Shown one piece after another: positions 1-6,717 of a DNA stretch of 11,836 nt (the stretch's first letter is position 1; each line of letters begins with the position of its first letter). The position numbers were made by a program, and so were the translations under genes. A model generated the notes under the pieces. The model was not told the DNA's origin, made no database searches, and was given only the letters and a program-made list of their open reading frames with translations. This DNA is from Ignavibacteriota bacterium (GTDB lineage: Bacteria; Bacteroidota; Ignavibacteria; UBA10030; SZUA-254): the NCBI GenBank assembly GCA_016191715.1, contig JACPVN010000229.1:1-11836 (forward strand), given 5' to 3'.

Positions 1-1974
1 ATCAAAATTGAGTATGAACCGCTTGAGGCAATTCTCACCATCGAAAAGGCAATCGAGAAAAATTCCTTGCTCGGACCTCCGATGAAAATCGAACGGGGAG
101 AAGTTGAAGAATCGTTGCTCAAATCGCCTCATGTTCTTCGCGGAGAATTGAGAACCGGCGCACAGGAACATTGGTATTTGGAGACGCAATCATGCTTGTG
201 CGTTCCGGGAGAAGGACGGGAGATGAACGTGTTTTCTTCAAGTCAGAATCCGACAGAGACACAGGCGTTGATTGCTGAAGTTCTCGGCATCAACAAAAAT
301 GAAGTTGTTGTGGAAGTGCGAAGAATGGGGGGAGCGTTCGGTGGAAAGGAAACTCAGGCGAATCATGTTGCGTGCTGGAGCGCGTTGCTTGCTCATGCGA
401 CAAAACGTCCGGTGAAAATCCGATTGTTCAGAGATGATGACCAGAAAATCACGGGCAAGCGACATCGCTTTTTCTCCAAGTATGAAATCGGATTTGATGA
501 CGAAGGAAAACTTCTTGCCGCCAACATCGAACTGAACAGCGATGGCGGAGCGGCAACGGATTTATCATTTGCCATCATGCAACGTGCGATGCTTCACTCG
601 GATAATTCGTACTTCATTCCCAACTTCCGTGTTGTCGGAAAAGTATTCAAGACAAATCTTACGTCGAACACTGCCTTTCGCGGATTTGGCGGACCGCAAG
701 GTATGGCAGTGATTGAAACAATCGTTGACCGTGTTGCACGATTTCTCAAAAAGGATGCGGCAGAAATTCGCCTCAGGAATTTTTATGGACTTGCATCAAA
801 CAACATCACACATTACGGACAAACGGTGGAAGGAAATCGTCTGTTCATGCTCTATGAACAACTGATGAAATCGTCTGACTATCAAAAGAGAAGAGAGGCA
901 ATTAATGCATTTAATTTATCAAACGAGTTTTACAAAAAAGGCATGGCGCTTACTCCGGTAAAGTTCGGGATTTCCTTCACGACTTCGTTTCTTAATCAAG
1001 CGGGCGCGCTGGTGAACATTTACAAAGATGGAACCGTACTTGTGAATCACGGCGGAACGGAAATGGGGCAGGGACTTCACACAAAGATTCAACAAATCGC
1101 CGCCGCAGAACTTGGACTCAGCATTGACCGTGTGAAAGTGAATGCAACCGATACTTCCAAAGTTCCCAACACATCCGCAACAGCCGCTTCAGCCGGAACA
1201 GATTTGAACGGAATGGCAGTCAAGAATGCTTGTGAGATTTTGAAAGGAAGAATTTCAGAAGCCGTTGCTCAGCAATTCACAATTCAATACTCCGCAACTC
1301 CATCACTCCACAACTTCATTTGTTTTGAGAATAATTTCATTTTTGATTCCGAACACCCGGAAAGAAAAATTACTTTCAGTGAAGCAATGCCGTTGATGGT
1401 ACTGAAACAGGTGAACCTGAGTGCGCAAGGATTTTACAAAACTCCCGACATCGGCTGGAACAAGGAAAAAGGTTTTGGCAAGCCGTTCTATTATTATGCG
1501 TTCGGGATGAGTGTGAGCGAAGTGATGATTGATGTGTTGACCGGACAGCACACATTATTGAGAACAGATATTTTGCACGATGCCGGTAACTCTCTCAATC
1601 CGGCAATAGACCTTGGACAGATTGAAGGAGGATTTGTTCAGGGACTGGGTTGGGTAACAACGGAAGAAATTAAATGGGATGAAAAGGGAAACCTGCTGAA
1701 TCACTCTCCCGATACGTATAAGATTCCGGCTGTGCGCGATATTCCGAAAGAATTTCGTGTTGCAATTCTTGATGCCGCTCCGAATGTTGCTCAGACCATC
1801 AAACAAAGCAAAGCCGTAGGCGAGCCGCCCTTCATGCTGGCGCTTTCTGTCTGGCTTGCGATCAAAGATGCAATCTCAGCCGTCGGCAATCATGAAGTTG
1901 AACCGGAGTTTTCACTTCCGGCGACAGGAGAAGTGATGTTACTTTCTGCTGAGAAATTGAGAAACATGAATTAA
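1..1974 (+). CDS. xdhB: Xanthine dehydrogenase, molybdopterin-binding subunit (5' truncated)
   Basis: This subunit carries the molybdenum site that hydroxylates hypoxanthine and xanthine in purine catabolism, normally with FAD and 2Fe-2S partners in the cytoplasm. The frame is open from base 1, and the codons before the TTG at 67 read YEPLEAILTIE, a family-typical stretch, so the true start lies outside the window; 657 residues are visible and roughly 100 or more are missing. Motifs in order: HWYLETQ, SQNPTETQ, GGAFGGKETQ, TAFRGFGGPQG, KFGISFT, GTEMGQGLHTK, SATAASAGTD and VGEPPFMLA. By spacing against bovine XDH (recalled numbering), Gln767, Phe798, Glu802 (codon 349-351), Arg880 (583-585), Arg912 (679-681) and catalytic Glu1261 (1822-1824) are all present. 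Retaining both Glu802 and Arg880 favours a purine substrate over an aldehyde oxidase. Whether it is a separate XdhB or the end of a fused chain cannot be seen. No accessory xdhC follows; the next gene is convergent. Confidence 0.95.
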   Translation: MKIEYEPLEAILTIEKAIEKNSLLGPPMKIERGEVEESLLKSPHVLRGELRTGAQEHWYLETQSCLCVPGEGREMNVFSSSQNPTETQALIAEVLGINKNEVVVEVRRMGGAFGGKETQANHVACWSALLAHATKRPVKIRLFRDDDQKITGKRHRFFSKYEIGFDDEGKLLAANIELNSDGGAATDLSFAIMQRAMLHSDNSYFIPNFRVVGKVFKTNLTSNTAFRGFGGPQGMAVIETIVDRVARFLKKDAAEIRLRNFYGLASNNITHYGQTVEGNRLFMLYEQLMKSSDYQKRREAINAFNLSNEFYKKGMALTPVKFGISFTTSFLNQAGALVNIYKDGTVLVNHGGTEMGQGLHTKIQQIAAAELGLSIDRVKVNATDTSKVPNTSATAASAGTDLNGMAVKNACEILKGRISEAVAQQFTIQYSATPSLHNFICFENNFIFDSEHPERKITFSEAMPLMVLKQVNLSAQGFYKTPDIGWNKEKGFGKPFYYYAFGMSVSEVMIDVLTGQHTLLRTDILHDAGNSLNPAIDLGQIEGGFVQGLGWVTTEEIKWDEKGNLLNHSPDTYKIPAVRDIPKEFRVAILDAAPNVAQTIKQSKAVGEPPFMLALSVWLAIKDAISAVGNHEVEPEFSLPATGEVMLLSAEKLRNMN

Positions 1975-2072
1975 GTATCATCAAATCTTGAATCCCTGTG
2001 TGCTGTTGTTCAGAATCTTCCTGAAACCACTTTTTCGTTCACCAAACTTCCGTGTGGATATGAGTTGCTTTC

Positions 2073-2110
2073 AAAAAAAAATCCCGACTGTTGTCAGCCG
2101 GGATTTTTTT
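2073..2110. terminator. Bidirectional Rho-independent terminator
   Basis: A-run 2073-2081 leads into ATCCCG (2081-2086), paired with CGGGAT (2099-2104), followed by a T-run to 2110. The inner CTG/CAG (2088-2090 with 2095-2097) extends the stem past one A-C mismatch, leaving a TTGT loop. The flanking A and T runs give a U-tract on both strands, which suits the convergent genes: it lies about 100 bp after the xanthine dehydrogenase stop and 15 bp from the protease stop. No gene is seen in 1975-2124. Confidence 0.88.
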
Positions 2111-2124
2111 CAAGCCATACTCGG

Positions 2125-5100
2125 TTATTTCATCAGCAAAAGTTTTTTCACATCGGTGAACGTTGTTCCATGCCAGTTGAGTGGTGTTGCCGTTAACCTG
2201 TAGAAATAGATACCACTCGGAAATGATGCCGCGTGAAACACGTGAGACTTGTACCCGGCGGTTTGAACATCATCCACAAGCGTAGCCACTTCCTGTCCAA
2301 CCACATTAAATATTTTCAAAGTGACATTGTAGGACGACTCGCCGAGTCGCGCTACAGGTAACTGATATCGAATCACTGTTGTCGGGTTGAACGGGTTCGG
2401 GTAGTTCTGATACAAAGTAAATTCTTGTGGCTGTTCACCTACCGACTGAGTCGGTGATTCGGAATCTGTTGTACTGTTGATAAGCGATGCTATGCCTGCA
2501 TCCTCAGCATCATCATCAATAGTCCTGAGATACCTAATTGTTTTGTCTCCTACTGCCGCGCCAATCCCATCCGTAGTGAAGTCCACAGCATATAATGTTT
2601 TGCTTTTTTTCGGCTTCCCAGATTTGCCTTTCATCGGGTCACCCTTTTCAAGTTCATTGGTGATATCCCATGTTGCACCGCTATCAACAGTCATGAGAGC
2701 AATACCATCTTTCCCGACTGCGTAACCAACTATTCCGTTTGATAGACTGTCTTCCGTTTCCACAAGTTTTACACCAAAGAGATCATTCTTCACTCCGCTC
2801 ACAGCGGTTGACCATGTTCCGCCGCCGTCTGTTGTACGAAGAATAATACCTTTCTTTCCGACAGCACAGCCAACGAAGGAATTGGCAAAACTCACTGAAA
2901 AGAGATCGGTTTTTATGTTGGTAGTTTGTGTTGAAAAAGAATTACCGCCATCAGTAGTACGGCTAATTATGCCTTTCGCGCCAACAATATATCCAATTTC
3001 AGCAGTCGGAAAATCCATCGCAAATGGACGAGACGGTGTGGCTCTCATGCCAAGTTGCCATGTCTGACCACTATCCCTCGTTGTCCAGAAAATACCTTTT
3101 TTACTAACTGCGTATGCAAGCGCCGGTGTCATGGCAGTTACGGCTTGAAATTCATCCCTCACATCAATTTGAGTTGACGCCCAGGATGCGCCTCTGTCGG
3201 TACACCGTACCACGAGCATTCTCCCATTCGAGCCGCCAACTATCCAGCCATAACCTTCGCCTTTCGGAGTAAAACTGATGTCGTTCAGCGTGGCGTTGGG
3301 GAAACTATCGCTCACTCCCCACGACGCTCCTCTGTCGGTACACCGTACTACGAACATTCTTCCAAGAGCAACGCCAACCGAGTCACTCGGACCTGTCATC
3401 TTCACTTTGTTAAACGTTGGTCCTTTATTCGTTTGTACTGCCACATCGGCTTGCCACCAAACCAAACCACCTGAAACGATAAGAGAAACTTTCTGAGGAA
3501 CTCCCGGAGGTTGTACTTGTCCTTTGTGTGTAATCCTTATTTTTACAGAATGAATCCCCCAACCTGATCTCGGTGGCATAACCACTTGCTCAACATTATC
3601 AAGTGTATTAGTTGTAGTACAACCCCCCGGATAGGGAGTTTTCATACAGGCTGTAGCAGAAGCATGTGGGTTATTAGGGTCAAGAATCCATGGATAAAAA
3701 GTGAAATCCCCATCTGAAACCTTCAGGTCAAGGTCATTAACTAATCTTGAGGTGGAAACATAAGGTTGCGTTTCTGCTATCCCCGGTTGATCAGTCCAAC
3801 AAATTGTCGCCTTTAACTTGCTTGATTTGAATTTGATGTAAGATTTTACAATCTCCTGGCTTTGATACGGAAGTTCATATATTGTTTTTTGTTGAGAGTA
3901 CCTATTCTGAAGAACATGTACGGCAGCTTTTCTTGTATTCATCACACCCCAACCATATTCATAATCTGGTCCGGGATTCCCGGCATCGTCGGCTGTGTGG
4001 ATAACCAAAGCTTTCCAGGTAGAAGACAACCATTTAGGAGAAGTGTTTCCATAGAGATTGTTTTTATGTTGCATCAAAAGACCAATAGAGCCAGTAACAC
4101 TTGCCGCGGCGGCTGAGGTACCTACAAAATAATCTGTATAGACATTAAATATGCATTTGGTAGTCACAGCGGATGATCGAAGCAGGTTGCCGTTCGCTAC
4201 AATGTCAGGTTTGATTCTTCCATCGTCTGTCGGTCCGTTACTGCCACCCCAATGCAATGCCGGACAAGGAACCGAAGATGGACATCCGTTCGGTAAATCA
4301 TCCACAGCGCCTACGGTAAGAATATTCTTTGCAGTTGCATCGGCAAGTATTCCGTCGTATTGGTAATAAGAACTGTTCCCTGCTGCTTTTACAATGAGGT
4401 GCCACCATGCATTATTCGCAATCTCATCATATCGCCTGGCATCCATAGAATACATGCCATACGTATCATCATAGGGGTAAGACGGGTCAGTAGCGCCATA
4501 AGAATGATTAGAAATCAGCAGACCGTTATTGGCAGCAGTCGCTAACTCACTTTTATCGTCATTCCAATCATAAGAATCTATTTTTCCTTTGTAGCTCATT
4601 CCTTTAGCATTAGGATCAAGACCACTTGCAATAATTGTTCCTCCCACCGGAGTAGCATGATATCCGCAATATGCTCCTGGGTTTTTATTCGTTACCCTAC
4701 TCACACCCGTACCATCGTCAAATTCAGGATGATAAAGAGAAATTATACCGTCGTCCCACACTCCAAACTTAATGCCTTTACCGCTCAAGTTATATATTGA
4801 AGTCCATACTTTGTTTGTGGAAATTGTTTTTGCCGCGTTGAGATTCATCGTTTTGTAATAGATGGGAATCGTATCCTGAAATCGCTGCAGTTCCATTGTA
4901 AGTACAGTATCCACACCGGTAGAATCTGGTCGGAGAAGATATTCATAGATACGTATCGGAAGCCCTTTGGCAGTAGCAAGAGATTCAGCCCGTGTCCGTT
5001 CTTGAGTCCACCGTATCTTTTCTTGTTTGGCAAACTCTTTGAGCGCTTTTTTCTCTTTTGATGTCTGTGCATTGACTACGGGACTGCAGAGCAGTAGTAT

Positions 5101-5142
5101 AAGCGTTGCCAACAGACAACAATGAATTGTAATATGTTTCAT
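2125..5142 (-). CDS. Secreted S8 (KP-43-like) serine protease with propeller repeats and T9SS sorting domain
   Basis: A predicted extracellular or surface subtilisin-family peptidase of 1005 residues. Residues 1-25 form a signal peptide (hydrophobic 8-22, likely cut at VNA|QT). A pro-region follows to about 115. The catalytic triad is Asp130 (GVWDDGI), His162 (GYHATPVGGTI) and Ser343 (FVGTSAAAAS), with the oxyanion Asn255 in KAAGNSS. His and Ser motifs depart from the classical HGTHVAG and GTSMAAP, but all key residues are there. Residues 425-560 (ICWTDQPG, RLVNDLDLKV, LDNVEQVV) match the beta-barrel that follows the catalytic domain in KP-43-type proteases. Residues 580-875 hold about seven YCF48/BNR-like blades with signatures such as RTTDGG and YAVGKDG. 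Residues 907-1005 are a type A T9SS sorting domain (LYQNYPNPFNP to KKLLLMK). The ATG at 5142 is preceded by a weak AAAGG. Cleavage specificity and the role of the propeller are unknown. It lies 94 bp downstream of the orphan sorting-domain gene. Confidence 0.93.
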   Translation of the reverse strand: MKHITIHCCLLATLILLLCSPVVNAQTSKEKKALKEFAKQEKIRWTQERTRAESLATAKGLPIRIYEYLLRPDSTGVDTVLTMELQRFQDTIPIYYKTMNLNAAKTISTNKVWTSIYNLSGKGIKFGVWDDGIISLYHPEFDDGTGVSRVTNKNPGAYCGYHATPVGGTIIASGLDPNAKGMSYKGKIDSYDWNDDKSELATAANNGLLISNHSYGATDPSYPYDDTYGMYSMDARRYDEIANNAWWHLIVKAAGNSSYYQYDGILADATAKNILTVGAVDDLPNGCPSSVPCPALHWGGSNGPTDDGRIKPDIVANGNLLRSSAVTTKCIFNVYTDYFVGTSAAAASVTGSIGLLMQHKNNLYGNTSPKWLSSTWKALVIHTADDAGNPGPDYEYGWGVMNTRKAAVHVLQNRYSQQKTIYELPYQSQEIVKSYIKFKSSKLKATICWTDQPGIAETQPYVSTSRLVNDLDLKVSDGDFTFYPWILDPNNPHASATACMKTPYPGGCTTTNTLDNVEQVVMPPRSGWGIHSVKIRITHKGQVQPPGVPQKVSLIVSGGLVWWQADVAVQTNKGPTFNKVKMTGPSDSVGVALGRMFVVRCTDRGASWGVSDSFPNATLNDISFTPKGEGYGWIVGGSNGRMLVVRCTDRGASWASTQIDVRDEFQAVTAMTPALAYAVSKKGIFWTTRDSGQTWQLGMRATPSRPFAMDFPTAEIGYIVGAKGIISRTTDGGNSFSTQTTNIKTDLFSVSFANSFVGCAVGKKGIILRTTDGGGTWSTAVSGVKNDLFGVKLVETEDSLSNGIVGYAVGKDGIALMTVDSGATWDITNELEKGDPMKGKSGKPKKSKTLYAVDFTTDGIGAAVGDKTIRYLRTIDDDAEDAGIASLINSTTDSESPTQSVGEQPQEFTLYQNYPNPFNPTTVIRYQLPVARLGESSYNVTLKIFNVVGQEVATLVDDVQTAGYKSHVFHAASFPSGIYFYRLTATPLNWHGTTFTDVKKLLLMK
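3191..3361 (-). repeat. In-frame near-identical repeat pair inside the protease propeller
   Basis: Two copies, 3191-3223 and 3329-3361, share an identical 20-base core (CCTCTGTCGGTACACCGTAC) and differ at only a few later bases. They are 138 bp apart, exactly 46 codons, and encode VVRCTDRGASW at residues 598-608 and 644-654. Other blades of the propeller are far more divergent, so this pair points to a recent blade duplication or gene conversion. Confidence 0.85.
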
Positions 5143-5162
5143 GATTTTAACCTTTTATAATA

Positions 5163-5178
5163 TTGAATGAATGATTTA
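5163..5178 (-). promoter_or_regulatory. 16-bp sequence shared upstream of protease and kinase genes (copy 1)
   Basis: Minus-strand TAAATCATTCATTCAA ends 20 bp before the protease ATG. The same 16 bases lie upstream of the kinase gene in the same orientation (10053-10068), and the match continues for three of the next four bases (AAAC against AAAA). It could be a regulator site or promoter part. No consensus I can name fits, and the sequence is AT-rich, so a chance match is possible. Confidence 0.35.
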
Positions 5179-5199
5179 GTTTTGAATTTGAACACTTTT

Positions 5200-5215
5200 A
5201 TTACACTCATGTAAT
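5200..5215. promoter_or_regulatory. Small palindrome between orphan sorting-domain gene and protease
   Basis: ATTACA-CTCA-TGTAAT is a perfect 6-bp inverted repeat with a 4-base spacer, 58 bp before the protease start. It could be an operator half-site pair or a weak hairpin. No T-run makes it a convincing terminator on either strand. Confidence 0.25.
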
Positions 5216-5236
5216 TCACTGTGATGTTTCTTTTTA

Positions 5237-5509
5237 TCACCTTATCTTTTTCGTTTCCGTCAATGTTTGAGATTTTCCTTCTGCAACAAGACGATACGCA
5301 TAGTTACCGGATGGAAGTTCGTGGAGATTGAACTGCGTCAGGTGTGTACCCGCTTTCATCAGTTGTTGTGAAAACAATGTTGTTACTCTATCGTTTTCAA
5401 GGTCAACGATTGTAAGCGTCACGGACGCTTCTTCAGGCAATTCATACTCAATTCCAATCGGTTGAAAAGGATTCGGGTATTTCAATTTTGTTATGAGTTC
5501 TATATGCAT
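5237..5509 (-). CDS. Orphan T9SS-type C-terminal domain protein (90 residues)
   Basis: Nearly the whole protein resembles the sorting domain that ends T9SS cargo: KYPNPFQP at residues 10-17, IEYELP at 20-25, then VTLTIVDLENDRV, KAGTH, LPSGNYAYRL and a final TKKIR. There is no cargo domain and no signal peptide from the ATG at 5509, which has a purine-rich stretch (GAAGAAGAAAAG) ahead of it. The usual Gly in the DxxGxxV turn is replaced (DLENDRV), so the domain is diverged. The same frame stays open upstream to a stop near 5595, through a hydrophobic stretch (LVFLYITSV) but without an ATG, GTG or TTG, so an upstream start is unlikely unless non-standard. It may be the tail of a decayed cargo gene or a real small protein. 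The domain assignment is sure; function and expression are not. Confidence 0.72.
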   Translation of the reverse strand: MHIELITKLKYPNPFQPIGIEYELPEEASVTLTIVDLENDRVTTLFSQQLMKAGTHLTQFNLHELPSGNYAYRLVAEGKSQTLTETKKIR

Positions 5510-5613
5510 TCCGGTCTTTTCTTCTTCTAATGTTACAGATGTAATGTACAGAAAGACAAGACGCGTGTAAATAAGGGAAAGCCCTATTTATTGAGGGGGA
5601 AAGTACTTATCTC

Positions 5614-5852
5614 AAGTTGTCGGTTGTTGGTTATCGGTTGCAGGTTGTCGGTTGCAGGTTGTCGGTTGCAGGTTGTCGGTTGTCAGTTGTATGATTGATT
5701 AAGTGGAGAGCGGGGGTGTGGGTGTGGAGTGCGCGGGAGAGTAATGGGAATGCGAAACGGAGAGTGGGAGAAACGGCGATGAGACAAAATTTCATCAGGC
5801 ACAAAACTGTTAACAGATAACCGTCAACAGTCAACTAATCAACTAATCACTA
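5614..5852. repeat. Heptanucleotide-repeat element downstream of the response regulator
   Basis: This gap of about 340 bp between the regulator and the orphan sorting-domain gene holds no convincing gene. Its left arm, 5614-5697, reads as twelve consecutive 7-mers around CGGTTGT and AGGTTGT, including three perfect 14-bp units CAGGTTGTCGGTTG at 5641, 5655 and 5669. The middle (5700-5790) is G/A-rich on the plus strand. The right arm, 5808-5850, returns to 7-mers of the opposite sense (AGATAAC, CGTCAAC, AGTCAAC, TAATCAC) and runs into the TAG stop of the regulator at 5850-5852. The GTTG left arm and CAAC right arm make it a loose inverted repeat. Confidence 0.85.
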
Positions 5853-6500
5853 CTCAAGCGAAGTCAATCCTTCTCTGATTGCATACTTTGTAAGTTCCGC
5901 AACAGAATGAAGTTTGAGTTTATCCATGATATGCTGACGATGAACCTCGACTGTTTTAACGCTGAGGAAAAGGATTTCTGCAATTTCTTTAGTGTGTTTT
6001 CCTTCAGCAATCAACTTGAGGACTTCACGTTCTTTTGGTGTAAGCGGAGAGAATGCTTCCGGCGTTGTCATGTGTAATCGCCCAAGACATTCCTTGATGA
6101 CATCGCCGCCAACCTGCGGACTGATATATGTTCTTCCGTTGAGAACTGTCTCAATTGCCTGTGCAACTTCTTTAAACGCGCTTTCTTTCAGAATGTATCC
6201 GGAAGCGCCGATGCTGAGCATTTCCATGATATAGCGTTTATCCGAGTGCATGGAAAGCGCAATAACTTTTATTTCCGGATTCTCGTCGAGAATTTCCCGG
6301 GTCGCCTCCAATCCGTTTTTGTGCGGCATGTTCATATCAATGATAACAAGGTCGGGTTGATGAGTGCGTGCAAGTTGCACGGCTTGCACGCCATCTTCCA
6401 CAAGCCCGATGACTTCCATCTTTAACTCGTTGATGAGAAGACTTTTGAGCCCATCTCGAATTATCGCATGGTCATCGGCTAAGAGTACACGTTTCTTCAT
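5850..6500 (-). CDS. NarL/FixJ-family response regulator
   Basis: A 216-residue DNA-binding response regulator. The receiver domain (about 3-122) has acidic Asp9/Asp10, the phospho-acceptor Asp55 in VIIDMNMP, Ser83 (IALSMHSD) and Lys105 (YILKES). The LuxR-type helix-turn-helix (about 151-213) has LTPKEREVLKLIAEG, KEIAEILFLSVKTVEVHR and the final HSVAELTKYAIREG. All switch and recognition positions are intact, so it should be functional. It starts at the ATG at 6500. The kinase gene lies upstream on the same strand, separated by 214 bp of repeat, and kinases of the HisKA_3 class usually pair with NarL-type regulators, so these two are probably cognate. The last codon is followed by a stop that falls inside repeat sequence. 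Target genes are unknown. Confidence 0.95.
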   Translation of the reverse strand: MKKRVLLADDHAIIRDGLKSLLINELKMEVIGLVEDGVQAVQLARTHQPDLVIIDMNMPHKNGLEATREILDENPEIKVIALSMHSDKRYIMEMLSIGASGYILKESAFKEVAQAIETVLNGRTYISPQVGGDVIKECLGRLHMTTPEAFSPLTPKEREVLKLIAEGKHTKEIAEILFLSVKTVEVHRQHIMDKLKLHSVAELTKYAIREGLTSLE

Positions 6501-6717
6501 GGTTGATTAGTGAATAGTTAATTGGTTAATTTGGTGATTGGTTAATTAGTTGATTGTTGACAGTTGACTGTTATCTATCTTTTGATTTCTGATTACCGAT
6601 TGCTGATTACTGATTGCTGATTTCTAATTTTTGGTTACTGACTACTGATGATTGATGATTGATTACAACTCACTAATCACTAATTAACCAATTAACCAAT
6701 CACCAATTAACCAATCA
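6501..6717. repeat. Heptanucleotide-repeat element with long inverted repeat between kinase and regulator
   Basis: From 6520 to 6715 the sequence can be read as 28 consecutive 7-mers without a shift. The core 6583-6666 is twelve units close to TGATTAC (for example TGATTAC at 6590, 6604 and 6660, TGATTGC at 6611, TGATGAT at 6646 and 6653). Left units are of the GTTGAC type (6555-6575), right units of the opposite sense (TAATCAC, ACCAATT). An inverted repeat joins 6521-6547 with 6690-6715: 26 paired positions and one extra base, spaced by 142 bp. The right arm contains the first base of the kinase stop codon (TGA, 6715-6717). No open frame or RNA gene is recognised. It could fold in the mRNA and set the kinase to regulator ratio. 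Confidence 0.88.

Noticed and set aside
1988..2203. 71-residue plus-strand open frame after xanthine dehydrogenase
   Set aside because: It runs through the terminator hairpin and into the end of the convergent protease gene; no recognisable protein features.
5614..5697. Possible CRISPR array
   Set aside because: Units of 7 or 14 bp are contiguous with no unique spacers; this is a tandem repeat, not repeat-spacer structure.
5631..5834. 67-residue minus-strand open frame
   Set aside because: It mostly translates the repeat element (QPATDNLQPTTCNR end), has no domain, and arises from 7-mers that lack stops in that frame.
5614..6717. Insertion sequence or transposon around the response regulator
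   Set aside because: No transposase, no clear target duplication, and the flanking arms are low-complexity 7-mers rather than defined terminal repeats; kept only as an inverted-repeat observation.
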